This document shows positions 26,639-34,049 of a stretch of DNA of 45,745 nucleotides, piece by piece. The stretch comes from Bauldia litoralis (GTDB lineage Bacteria > Pseudomonadota > Alphaproteobacteria > Rhizobiales > Kaistiaceae), in NCBI GenBank assembly GCA_945882315.1, contig CAMCWB010000027.1, positions 1 to 45,745 on the forward strand, read 5' to 3'. The notes below the pieces were generated by a model, which ran no database searches, was not told the origin of the DNA, and was given only the letters and a program-made list of their open reading frames with translations. The first letter of the stretch is position 1; the number at the start of each line of letters is the position of its first letter. A program made the position numbers and the translations under genes.

Positions 26639-26841
26639 TGAAGATCCTTCGCGCCATCGTCCAGGAACTGATCGGCATGTTCGTCGACGACGAGAGCCTG
26701 GCGCTCTTCGCGGTGATTCTGATTGCGGCCGTCGCTGCCGCGGTAAAATTGCTTGGCGTTCCGGCCTTGCCGGCGAGCCTCTTTCTCCTGGCGGGCTGCC
26801 TCGCGATTCTGGCAAGGAGCGTCCATCGCGCCGCCCGATGA
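26638..26841 (+). CDS. Small membrane protein coupled to the COG4280-like gene
   Basis: 67 residues with two predicted transmembrane segments (about 21-40 and 43-60) and a basic C-terminus ARSVHRAAR. Its ATG shares one base with the stop of the upstream gene (TGATG), typical of translational coupling, so it may be an accessory subunit of that membrane protein. No known family was recognised. Confidence 0.65.
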   Translation: MKILRAIVQELIGMFVDDESLALFAVILIAAVAAAVKLLGVPALPASLFLLAGCLAILARSVHRAAR

Positions 26842-26933
26842 GAACCTCCTGTGACCGCGATCTCTGGCCGCGCCCGACACCGGCTGATACCCTCCGACGC
26901 CACACCTAAAGTGGCTCGAAACGGAGAGAAACC

Positions 26934-27476
26934 ATGCGCGCGACCCTCGCTTCCCTGCTCCTTTCCACCACCGGCCTCTGCTTGATCGCCGGCGCCGCTG
27001 TGGCGGAAGAGGTGGAGTTTCCGACGCGCCAGCCGGGCATGTGGGAGATCCAGGCAGATCAGGGCCAGGCGGGTGCGCCGAACATGTCGATCAAGGCCTG
27101 CATCGACGAGGCGAGCGACAAGCAGATGATGGCGGCGGGGCTCAGCATGTCGAAGAGCATGTGCTCCGAGCAAACGATGACGAAGGATGGCGACAGCCTC
27201 GTGATCGACGCGACCTGCCAGATCGCCGGCATGAGCACGAAGTCGCATACGGTGATGAGCGGCGATTTCCAGTCGTCCTACCAGGTCGTGACGACATCGG
27301 AGGTTTCCGGCATGCCGAGCATTCCCGGAATGCCGTCGGGCCCGACCACGATGACCCAGACCGCGACATGGAAGGGTACGGACTGCACCGACGGGCTGAA
27401 GCCGGGCGACATGCTCATGCCGGGCGGCATGAAGGTGAACGTCACCGACATGATGAAGATGATGGGTGGCGGCTAG
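26934..27476 (+). CDS. DUF3617-type periplasmic protein
   Basis: 180 residues with a clear signal peptide (cleavage near AVA|EEVEF). The mature part begins FPTRQPGMWEI, the usual start of DUF3617 proteins, and has four conserved cysteines (KACID, KSMCSEQ, DATCQ and GTDCTDG) that could form two disulphides. The C-terminal half is rich in methionine and glycine (GMPSIPGMPSG, GDMLMPGGM, DMMKMMGGG). Function unknown. GGAGAG precedes the ATG. Confidence 0.85.
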   Translation: MRATLASLLLSTTGLCLIAGAAVAEEVEFPTRQPGMWEIQADQGQAGAPNMSIKACIDEASDKQMMAAGLSMSKSMCSEQTMTKDGDSLVIDATCQIAGMSTKSHTVMSGDFQSSYQVVTTSEVSGMPSIPGMPSGPTTMTQTATWKGTDCTDGLKPGDMLMPGGMKVNVTDMMKMMGGG

Positions 27477-27566
27477 CGCCCGCCGATATCGGAAACGCTG
27501 GCGGACTGATATAAGGCGCGTCAGAATACCCGCACGCCGTCTGGCGCGATCGCGCCCGGAACCCTG

Positions 27567-28310
27567 ATGGATTTTTCTTACGCGCTCGTCACCGCGCTGG
27601 TCGCGGCGATCATCGGCGGATTCATCCGCGGCTTCGCGGGCTTCGGCGGCGCGCTGATCTTCATGCCGGTGGCCAGCGCCGTCTTCGGCCCGCGCCTCGC
27701 CGCGCCGATCTTCCTGGTCATGGATTATCTGCTGACGCTGCCGATGGTGGCGCGGTCTTTCCCGACCTGCCGCTGGCCGACGGTCCTGCCGGCGGCGCTC
27801 GCCGGCATGGTGACGGCGCCGCTCGGCGCCTGGCTCCTCGCCAATGGCGATCCCGTCGCCGTCCGCTGGACGCTTTGCATTCTCGTCATGGCGCTGCTCG
27901 CCCTCATCACCTCCGGTCTCCGCTATCGCGGCGAACCCCATCTCGTCGCTTCGGCCGGGGTCGGCGGCATAGCCGGGATTTTCGGCGGCATCGGCCAGGT
28001 GTCCGGCCCGCCGGTCGCGGCCTTCTGGATGAGCGGCCCCTCCCCGGTCGCGGTGATCCGCGCCAACATGTTCTGCTTCTTCGGCCTGCTCAGCCTGTCG
28101 TCCTTCGCCGCCTATTTCTGGAACGGCTTCTTCACGCAGGAGAGCCTGACTGTGGCGCTGATCGTCGGGCCGGCCTACGCCGTCTCGCTCTTCTTCGGCG
28201 GGCGTTTCTTCGGGAGCACGGCGGGCGCCAACTACCGGCCAGTGGTCTACGCGCTGATCGCCTTCGCGGCCATTTCGAGCGTGCCCGCCCTCGACGGCTG
28301 GCTGCGCTGA
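27567..28310 (+). CDS. Sulfite exporter TauE/SafE family membrane protein
   Basis: 247 residues, about seven to eight transmembrane helices. The two internally repeated motifs of the family are visible: IIGGFIRGFAGFGGALIFMP at the N-terminus and GIAGIFGGIGQVSGPPVAAFW in the middle. The family exports organosulfur compounds or sulfite; the substrate here is not known. Its stop is 14 bases from the end of the convergent metallophosphoesterase gene. Confidence 0.92.
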   Translation: MDFSYALVTALVAAIIGGFIRGFAGFGGALIFMPVASAVFGPRLAAPIFLVMDYLLTLPMVARSFPTCRWPTVLPAALAGMVTAPLGAWLLANGDPVAVRWTLCILVMALLALITSGLRYRGEPHLVASAGVGGIAGIFGGIGQVSGPPVAAFWMSGPSPVAVIRANMFCFFGLLSLSSFAAYFWNGFFTQESLTVALIVGPAYAVSLFFGGRFFGSTAGANYRPVVYALIAFAAISSVPALDGWLR

Positions 28311-28324
28311 AAAAGATTCAGAAA

Positions 28325-29686
28325 TCAGTCGATTGCGGCAGGCGGCGGATTCCGATTCTCGGGCGGACGCTTCGGGGGCAGGACCGCATTCGCCATCACG
28401 CGCGGCCGCAGGTCGAGCGGCTCTGGCGGTAGCCGGCGCGTCACCGCCAGACGCTCGACGACGCGCAGCGACTGCGGCGAAGGCCGCGGGTGGCCCCAGA
28501 GTTCGACGGTCAGCGCTCCGTCGCGCCGCAGGATGCGGACATGGGTTTGCACGAAGCGATTGATGAAGACCTGCGGTGCGCGCAGATGCGTCGGCAATGA
28601 TTGAAGCTGCCGGAGCCAGCATCCCGAATTGACGATCAGCCCCGGCGCACCATTGCTCGCCTCGAACTGGCTGAGCGCCGGCGCGTGCGTATGGCCAGAA
28701 ACGAAAACCGCGATGTCGGCCGGCAGCGGACCGGCCAGCGGCGGCGCCTCACCGCGCTTCAGCCGCGCCCGGATCGCGTCTCGTTCGACAGGACGAGGCG
28801 GCGCGGAACGGATGGCACGGTTCGCGACCTTCCAGGCAACGAAGAAGAAGACGCCGAAAGCGAGCAGCAGGAAGCCGACCTCATAGGCGATCTCGAAGAA
28901 CAGCGTGTTGATCTCGCGGTGGCCGAGGCCAGTTGCATAGGCGATCAGCTCGAAGGCCACATAGGCGACGAGCAGCGGCGCGAAGAGCCAGCGGACGGCT
29001 TCCGTGACAAGCGCATAGAAGAGCCGGCCGGCCACCCACTGCGGCAGCGTGTCGAGCGGGAAGACATGATCGATTTCGTGGAGTTGCAGCGCCGACCCGG
29101 CCCAGCCCCGCGGCAGGCGGGGAATGATGTCGGTGACGATATGGTCGCCGTGCGGCGTGTCGTAGGGATCGTCATAGTCGCGCTTGAGGTTGGCCGGATC
29201 GAATTCGTTGCCGTGCTCGCAATAGATCAGCTTGGCCGGATCGGACTGGAAAGCGGCGGCGTAGGAAAGCGCGAAGCCGTGGACGAGCCCGCCACCTTCC
29301 AGCGCGCCGCGGATGTCCACGTTCCAACAGACTTCGGCATCATGGTTGCCAGGCATGTAGATGACCTTGCGGTCCGGGCCTGCGGCGAGCGCACGCAAAG
29401 TCGCGAAGAGGTCGGCGTATTCGGGCCGCGCCAGCGTCTGCGAGACCCGGTTCTCGCCGGTGGCGACGCTGCCTATCCTGAGGCAATCGAAGAAATCGCC
29501 GGCAAGGACCAGTTCGACCGGGCCGGGATGGTCGCCGAGCTCGCGAAACAGGGCGGCGAGATCGTCCGGCGACTCGAAGATATCGCGGCCTTCGTCGCCG
29601 CCGATGTGGCAGTCGGAAAGAAAGACGAGAAGCGTGTCGTCCGCGAGAAGCCGCAGCAGCGTCGCCTGCTCCCCGCCGGCGTTCAT
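28325..29686 (-). CDS. Metallophosphoesterase with a membrane insertion
   Basis: 453 residues of the calcineurin-like phosphoesterase fold. The metal-binding blocks are in order: LSDCHIG (24-30), GDFFD (63-67), GNHD (113-116), CEHGNEFD (His158) and GHTH (331-334). Between the last two blocks there are two predicted transmembrane helices (about 235-252 and 264-286), so the protein should be membrane-anchored with the active site split in sequence. The early blocks resemble UDP-2,3-diacylglucosamine hydrolase-like enzymes; the substrate is not known. GGAG precedes the ATG at 29686. It is followed convergently by the TauE-type gene and lies behind yebC on the same strand. Confidence 0.85.
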   Translation of the reverse strand: MNAGGEQATLLRLLADDTLLVFLSDCHIGGDEGRDIFESPDDLAALFRELGDHPGPVELVLAGDFFDCLRIGSVATGENRVSQTLARPEYADLFATLRALAAGPDRKVIYMPGNHDAEVCWNVDIRGALEGGGLVHGFALSYAAAFQSDPAKLIYCEHGNEFDPANLKRDYDDPYDTPHGDHIVTDIIPRLPRGWAGSALQLHEIDHVFPLDTLPQWVAGRLFYALVTEAVRWLFAPLLVAYVAFELIAYATGLGHREINTLFFEIAYEVGFLLLAFGVFFFVAWKVANRAIRSAPPRPVERDAIRARLKRGEAPPLAGPLPADIAVFVSGHTHAPALSQFEASNGAPGLIVNSGCWLRQLQSLPTHLRAPQVFINRFVQTHVRILRRDGALTVELWGHPRPSPQSLRVVERLAVTRRLPPEPLDLRPRVMANAVLPPKRPPENRNPPPAAID

Positions 29687-29735
29687 CCGATGCTCCGCCC
29701 GTCGCGGGCAACGAAGCCGATGGGCAGAGACGCGC

Positions 29736-30485
29736 TCACGCCGCGGTCAGCTTCTCCATGATCTCGTCCGAGACCTCGAAGTTGGAATAGACCGCCTGGA
29801 CGTCGTCATCGTCTTCAAGCACCGCGACGAGTTTCATCATCATCCCGGCCTTGTCCTCTTCGAGCGATGTCGCCGTCTGCGGCAACCAGACCGCCTTCAC
29901 GGTATCGGCCTCGCCAAGAGTCTCCTCGAGATTCTTCGCGACCTCGCCGAGATTTCCGAAGGCGACCGTGACGACATGAGCCTCGGCATCGCTCGCCACG
30001 TCGTCGGCGCCGGCATTGATCGCCGCTTCGATCATCTGGTCGGGATTACCGGCCTTGGCCGGGTAGGTGATCTGGCCGACCCGGTCGAACATGAAGGCGA
30101 CCGATCCGGTCTCGCCCATCGCCCCGCCGAACTTGGAGAAGGCGGACCGCACGGCCGAGGCGGTCCGGTTGCGGTTGTCGGTGAGCGCCTCGACGATCAT
30201 CGCGGCGCCGCCCGGGCCGTAGCCCTCATAGCGGACTTCCGCGTAATTCTCAGCGTCGCCGCCGGAGGCCTTCTTGATCGCTCGCTCGATATTGTCCTTC
30301 GGCATGTTCTCGGCGCGGGCGTTGAGGATCGCCAGCCTAAGGCGGGAATTCATGCCCGGGTCGGGGGCGCCCATCTTGGCCGCCACGGTGATTTCCTTGG
30401 CGAGCTTCGAGAAAAGCTTGGAGCGCCGCGCATCGGCGGCACCCTTGCGATGCATGATGTTCTTGAATTGCGAATGTCCGGCCAT
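29736..30485 (-). CDS. yebC: YebC/PmpR family DNA-binding regulatory protein
   Basis: 249 residues of the TACO1/YebC family, starting [23 protein letters not shown], with the [21 protein letters not shown] segment typical of the family. Family members are described as transcriptional regulators and, in recent work and for mitochondrial TACO1, as factors aiding translation of proline stretches; the latter would be apt beside the proline-rich TolA. Commonly adjacent to ruvC; here a phosphoesterase gene and other genes intervene. ATG at 30485; an in-frame ATG four codons earlier is less likely. Confidence 0.96.
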   Translation of the reverse strand: MAGHSQFKNIMHRKGAADARRSKLFSKLAKEITVAAKMGAPDPGMNSRLRLAILNARAENMPKDNIERAIKKASGGDAENYAEVRYEGYGPGGAAMIVEALTDNRNRTASAVRSAFSKFGGAMGETGSVAFMFDRVGQITYPAKAGNPDQMIEAAINAGADDVASDAEAHVVTVAFGNLGEVAKNLEETLGEADTVKAVWLPQTATSLEEDKAGMMMKLVAVLEDDDDVQAVYSNFEVSDEIMEKLTAA

Positions 30486-30583
30486 GGAAATCCCCAAAGA
30501 GCGGCGCCAACCCGCGCAACGCGCCCGTTGAATACTGTGCCGGCTTATACGTCGGCCCTTTTACGAAGAAAAGACCGGCGCCG

Positions 30584-31324
30584 TCATCCTGGCCCGGCGC
30601 CGAAGTGCCGGTCGAGCCAACCCCTGACCGCAGCGGCGACGGCGCCGGTCAGCGAACCGGCGATCAGCCAGTGGCCGCTGCCCGGAAACACGACATGCTC
30701 GGCCATGGTGGCGGCGACGATTTTCCGCGCCGCATAATCGGGAATGATCCTGTCGGCGCCGCCGCTCAGGCACAGGATCGGGCAACGGATCGCCTCATAG
30801 TCGACCGTCGTGTTGGCGAAGGCCACCTTGCGCAGCACGAGACCGGATTCCATGCCGCTTTGAGCAATGATCTCGTCGCTTTCGGCCGAGGAAAGGTCAT
30901 GCGTCGCTAGGAGCCGCATCGCGACGGGATTGGGCGGAACCGGCAGGCCGGCAAGGACGCGCGCCACGAAGGGAAGCGCGAACCGGAAGGCGGTCGGCCG
31001 GGTCGGCGGCAGGCCCGGCGCCGGAGCGCCGGCCAGCACGGCGCCGGCACAATCGGTTTCCGCCGCGAGCATCAGCGCGATCAGACCGCCCAGCGAATGG
31101 CCGACGACGACCGGCGGCTGGTCGAACTGCTGCGCTGCCGCGGCAGCCGCTGCGAGATAGTCGGCAAGCCTCAGCTTGCCCAGTGCTGCCGCATCGGAGG
31201 GGCCGTGGCCGGGCAGCGAGATCGCCCTGCCGCGGTAGCCGGCCTGACGGAAATAGTCGAGCCACGGCTCGAAATGCGCCGCCTGCCCGAAGGCACCATG
31301 AATGAAGAGAAGGGGTGGTCGCAT
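30584..31324 (-). CDS. Alpha/beta hydrolase
   Basis: 246 residues. Oxyanion motif HGAFG (about 9-13), nucleophile elbow GHSLGG (Ser near 76), acid in LSGGADRIIP and His in GSGHWLIAG make a full catalytic triad. The fold class is firm, the substrate open (esterase, lipase or carboxylesterase-like). It sits between the YmdB-like gene and yebC, which are often neighbours in related genomes. Confidence 0.9.
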   Translation of the reverse strand: MRPPLLFIHGAFGQAAHFEPWLDYFRQAGYRGRAISLPGHGPSDAAALGKLRLADYLAAAAAAAQQFDQPPVVVGHSLGGLIALMLAAETDCAGAVLAGAPAPGLPPTRPTAFRFALPFVARVLAGLPVPPNPVAMRLLATHDLSSAESDEIIAQSGMESGLVLRKVAFANTTVDYEAIRCPILCLSGGADRIIPDYAARKIVAATMAEHVVFPGSGHWLIAGSLTGAVAAAVRGWLDRHFGAGPG

Positions 31325-31372
31325 GAGGGAGTTGCCGGGTCCGACGCTACCACGAACCGCCGCGCCGAACCC

Positions 31373-32194
31373 TCACGACCAGAAGGCCGGCAGGACTTCG
31401 GTGAGCGAACCGCCGAGGCGGAGCGGCGCCACGGCGGTCGCAAGGCCGGTTGCCTCGTCGATCTCGACGGCGATGCCGGCAAGCGTCGCCGGACCGTTGG
31501 CCGGCGTGAAGCGCTCGGAGGGGATTTTGTGCAGGAAGCGGTGCAGCGGCTCGTCCTTGTCCATGCCGATGACCGAATTGTAGTCGCCGCACATGCCGAC
31601 ATCGGTCTGGTAGGCGGTGCCGCCGGGGAGAATGCGGTAGTCGGAGGTCGGCACATGGGTGTGCGTGCCGACCACGAGCGACACGCGCCCGTCGAGATAA
31701 TGGCCCATCGCCTGCTTCTCGCTCGACGCCTCGGCATGCAGGTCGACGACGATGGCATCGGCCTGCTCGCGGAGCGGACAGGCCGAAATCTCCCGGTCGA
31801 TCGCCGCGAACGGGTCGTCGAGCGCATCCATGAAGACGCGGCCCATGATGTTGACGACAAGGATCCGGGCACCGTTCCGGGCCGTGAAGAGCCCGGCGCC
31901 GCGGCCGGGCGTGCCCGCCGGGTAGTTGAGCGGCCTCAGGAAGCGCTCTTGCCGTTCGGCGAAGACCAGCGCTTCACGCTGGTCGAAAGCATGGTTTCCG
32001 GTGGTGACGACATCGGCGCCGGCATCGATGACCGAGCGGAAGATATCCTCGGTTATGCCGAAGCCGCCGGCCGCGTTCTCGCCGTTGATGACGACGAAAT
32101 CCAGCCGGTTCTGCTCGATCAGGCGCGGCACCCGGTCGACCACCGCCGCCCGTCCCGCCTTGCCGACAATATCGCCGAGAAATAACAGCCGCAC
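31373..32194 (-). CDS. YmdB-like metallophosphoesterase (TIGR00282 family)
   Basis: 273 residues matching the YmdB/TIGR00282 family over its whole length: FLGDIVGKAGR (metal ligand Asp8), FVVINGENAAGG, TTGNHAFDQ, VDLHAEASSEKQAMG and VVGTHTHVPTSD. Family members hydrolyse 2',3'-cyclic nucleotides and in Bacillus affect biofilm and motility decisions. It lies 3 bases downstream of the 5-formyl-THF cyclo-ligase gene. Confidence 0.95.
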   Translation of the reverse strand: MRLLFLGDIVGKAGRAAVVDRVPRLIEQNRLDFVVINGENAAGGFGITEDIFRSVIDAGADVVTTGNHAFDQREALVFAERQERFLRPLNYPAGTPGRGAGLFTARNGARILVVNIMGRVFMDALDDPFAAIDREISACPLREQADAIVVDLHAEASSEKQAMGHYLDGRVSLVVGTHTHVPTSDYRILPGGTAYQTDVGMCGDYNSVIGMDKDEPLHRFLHKIPSERFTPANGPATLAGIAVEIDEATGLATAVAPLRLGGSLTEVLPAFWS

Positions 32195-32197
32195 CGG

Positions 32198-32815
32198 TCA
32201 GCCCCCCCTTGCGGCGGGTCCGCCGGTGAAATCGAGGACCTCCTTGTCGGTGACGATCCAGTCGAGGCGCACGTCATGCGGCTCCTGCGGGATGCCTTCG
32301 ACCTCCTGCACCGAGAAGGCGATGCCGATGAGCTTCGGGCTGCGTCCGGCGGCGCGCTGCCGCGCGATCGCCCGGTCGTAGAAGCCGCGGCCATAGCCGA
32401 GGCGCGTCCCGTTGCGGTCGAAGGCGACGACCGGCAGCACGATCACGTCGGGCTCCACGGTCGGCGCCCGCGCCGACGGGAACGTCGTGCCGAAACCGCC
32501 GGCAACCAGCGTGTCGCCCGGCATGAAGCGGCGAAAAAGGATCGTGGTCTTGTCGATGATGGCGGGAAGCGCGACCTCGGCACCCGTCGAGGTCGCCTTC
32601 ACCATGATGGCGCGGGTCTCGCACTCACTGCCGATCGGACGGTAGAGGGCCACACAGTCGGGCAGGAGCGAAACCATGATGTCGCCGGCCCGCTCGGCAA
32701 TCGCTTCGGAGAGCCGGGCCCGTTCGGCCTCGCTGAGCGCGTTCCGCCTCTTCAGCGCCTGGCCGCGCTGCGTCGCCTTGTTCATCGCATCGACGGCGGC
32801 GTGCGGCGTGGTCAT
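32198..32815 (-). CDS. 5-formyltetrahydrofolate cyclo-ligase
   Basis: About 205 residues of the YgfA/MTHFS family, which converts 5-formyl-THF to 5,10-methenyl-THF with ATP. Visible landmarks are the N-terminal basic segment (KATQRGQALKRRNALS), VALYRPIGSECETR, and the substrate/ATP loop LPVVAFDRNGTRLGYGRGFYDR, which is highly conserved. The frame is open to 32857, but that would run into the 6S RNA; ATG at 32815 (MTTPHAAV) is preferred and ATG at 32785 is possible. Location behind 6S RNA is the classical arrangement in proteobacteria. Confidence 0.93.
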   Translation of the reverse strand: MTTPHAAVDAMNKATQRGQALKRRNALSEAERARLSEAIAERAGDIMVSLLPDCVALYRPIGSECETRAIMVKATSTGAEVALPAIIDKTTILFRRFMPGDTLVAGGFGTTFPSARAPTVEPDVIVLPVVAFDRNGTRLGYGRGFYDRAIARQRAAGRSPKLIGIAFSVQEVEGIPQEPHDVRLDWIVTDKEVLDFTGGPAARGG

Positions 32816-32844
32816 TGGGGTCGGCGATTCCCTGGAAGCAAAGA

Positions 32845-33003
32845 CGTGCGAAGCCACAGTGGTCGGTGGAGGTTCGATCCCGGAGACCTACAGTATAGGT
32901 GGGGGCCATGTGAACGAGCCCACGGGCCCGCTCAGGGACAGCTCCCTTTAGGATCGATAAGCCCCGGGGATACATGTCTCCTGCCGGGCCCCGCAGCCTC
33001 GCT
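32845..33003 (-). ncRNA. ssrS: 6S RNA
   Basis: Non-coding RNA that binds RNA polymerase holoenzyme in stationary phase. Three things support it: position exactly between zapA and the 5-formyl-THF cyclo-ligase gene; a closing stem between GCGAGGC (33002-32996) and GCTTCGC (32854-32848); and alphaproteobacterial 6S segments such as CATGGCCCCCACCTA, GATCGAACCTCCACCGACC and ACTGTGGCTTCGC near the 3' end. A -10 box CTATAT (33015-33010) would start transcription near 33003. Ends are estimated. The T-loop-like GATCGAACC is part of this RNA, not of a tRNA. Confidence 0.85.
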
Positions 33004-33041
33004 AGCGAGATATAGTGCGGCGGAAGGAATGGCGCCAGCGA

Positions 33042-33425
33042 TTAACCGCTGCCATTTCCGGCATGATGGCCGTCGGAGACGCGGCTCGCCAGAGCTTCGA
33101 CCCGTTCGGCAAAGGCCTCGATCGAACGGGCAATCGCCATTTCCTGCAATTGCTGCTGCTCGACGACGGCGGCACGGGCCTCTTCCATATGGGCGACCTT
33201 GCCTTCAAGCACAGAAAGCCGTCGTTCCGCCTCGGAATTCTGGTCGGCCATGGTGATCGCTGCCATGACGGTCAGGCGCTGGTCGCCGATCTCGCCGAAT
33301 TGGCCACGAAGCTGCTCGATCGTCTCGTCGAGACGCGCCGCCAGCCGGTTGAGGTGATCCTCCTGGCCGTCGTCGCAGGCCATCCGGTAGAGCTTGCCGC
33401 TGATGCTGACATTGACCTGCGCCAT
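33042..33425 (-). CDS. zapA: Cell division protein ZapA
   Basis: FtsZ-ring-associated protein of 127 residues. The N-terminal MAQVNVSISGKLYRMACDDG and LNRLAARLDETIEQLRGQFG are the conserved dimerisation/FtsZ-binding head; a long coiled coil (about 60-115) follows. ATG at 33425 is one base from the DUF4164 stop; that gene ends in CAGGGGCTC, which provides the ribosome-binding site. The two are surely co-transcribed. Confidence 0.94.
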   Translation of the reverse strand: MAQVNVSISGKLYRMACDDGQEDHLNRLAARLDETIEQLRGQFGEIGDQRLTVMAAITMADQNSEAERRLSVLEGKVAHMEEARAAVVEQQQLQEMAIARSIEAFAERVEALASRVSDGHHAGNGSG

Positions 33426-33426
33426 G

Positions 33427-33705
33427 TCAGAGCCCCTGCTGGCGGTCGAGCACGCTGCGGATCGATTCCATCGCCGCAATCAGCCGCCGCGACACTTCGT
33501 TATTGGCTTCCTCGAGCCGCGCCGTCCGCGCCTCGGCGGCGTCCAGCGATTGTGCCAGCCGCGACCGGTCGGTGCCGAGCCGGTGCAGCTCGTTCTCGAG
33601 ACTCGCCACTTCAAGCGTGCCTTCGAGGCGCCGCTCGACCGCGCTTTCAAGGAAATCCAGAGCCGATTCCAGCCGCTTCAGCGCGGCATTTGCCGATACG
33701 GCCAT
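33427..33705 (-). CDS. DUF4164 coiled-coil protein
   Basis: About 92 residues, nearly all one alpha-helical coiled coil with regular leucine spacing (LKRLESALDFLESAVERR onward). DUF4164 is a small family of Hyphomicrobiales found next to zapA; its partnership with ZapA in division is plausible from location and structure but undocumented. ATG at 33705 (MAVSANAAL) has GAGGCGGGG upstream; the frame runs open to 33795, with no sign that this part is real. Confidence 0.82.
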   Translation of the reverse strand: MAVSANAALKRLESALDFLESAVERRLEGTLEVASLENELHRLGTDRSRLAQSLDAAEARTARLEEANNEVSRRLIAAMESIRSVLDRQQGL

Positions 33706-33814
33706 CCCCGCCTCACCCAGACCGCGCCGGCTTCGCCCGATACATTCGAACGCCGCCTCAAAACCCCGATTCCGGCCCTGGGAATCAGCGGTCACGCAAA
33801 CGATACATTTAGAA

Positions 33815-33843
33815 GATTAGGTCTTCATGCGGAATTGCGTCAA
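33815..33843 (-). promoter_or_regulatory. Promoter candidate for DUF4164-zapA
   Basis: Minus-strand TTGACG (33838-33843), 17 bases, CTAATC (33815-33820). It lies about 110 bases before the DUF4164 start and points the right way. The -35 box is good, the -10 box average. Confidence 0.45.
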
Positions 33844-33911
33844 TGGTTAGGCGGATACGCGAATAAGTGTCGCCAACTGCCTGTCCGAAGGCACTTCCGC
33901 GCCGGTTCGAT

Positions 33912-33939
33912 TTGACTCGCGGGACCGATTTGCTATGTC
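33912..33939 (+). promoter_or_regulatory. Promoter candidate for transketolase
   Basis: TTGACT (33912-33917), 16 bases, TATGTC (33934-33939). Transcription would start about 100 bases before the tkt ATG. Together with the minus-strand promoter at 33815-33843 it makes a divergent control region between zapA and the carbon-metabolism cluster. Confidence 0.4.
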
Positions 33940-34049
33940 TCTCCCGCCTCGTCCGGACTGGTCCGCGGGCACGGCTTCCGCCGTCCGAACGGGGTCGGTT
34001 GAGCCGGCTCCGCCAGGGCGCCCCGTCACCGACACCGCATCGAAATCCA

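Noticed and set aside
26586-28622. 678-codon minus-strand frame across the membrane-protein cluster
   Set aside because: Composition is that of an antisense shadow (Arg/His/Glu/Ala-rich, no domain), and three plus-strand genes with signal peptide or transmembrane features and ribosome-binding sites explain the region.
32868-32880. tRNA T-loop (GATCGAACC) suggesting a tRNA gene
   Set aside because: No acceptor or anticodon stems can be formed; the segment belongs to 6S RNA and its neighbourhood is the classical 6S locus.
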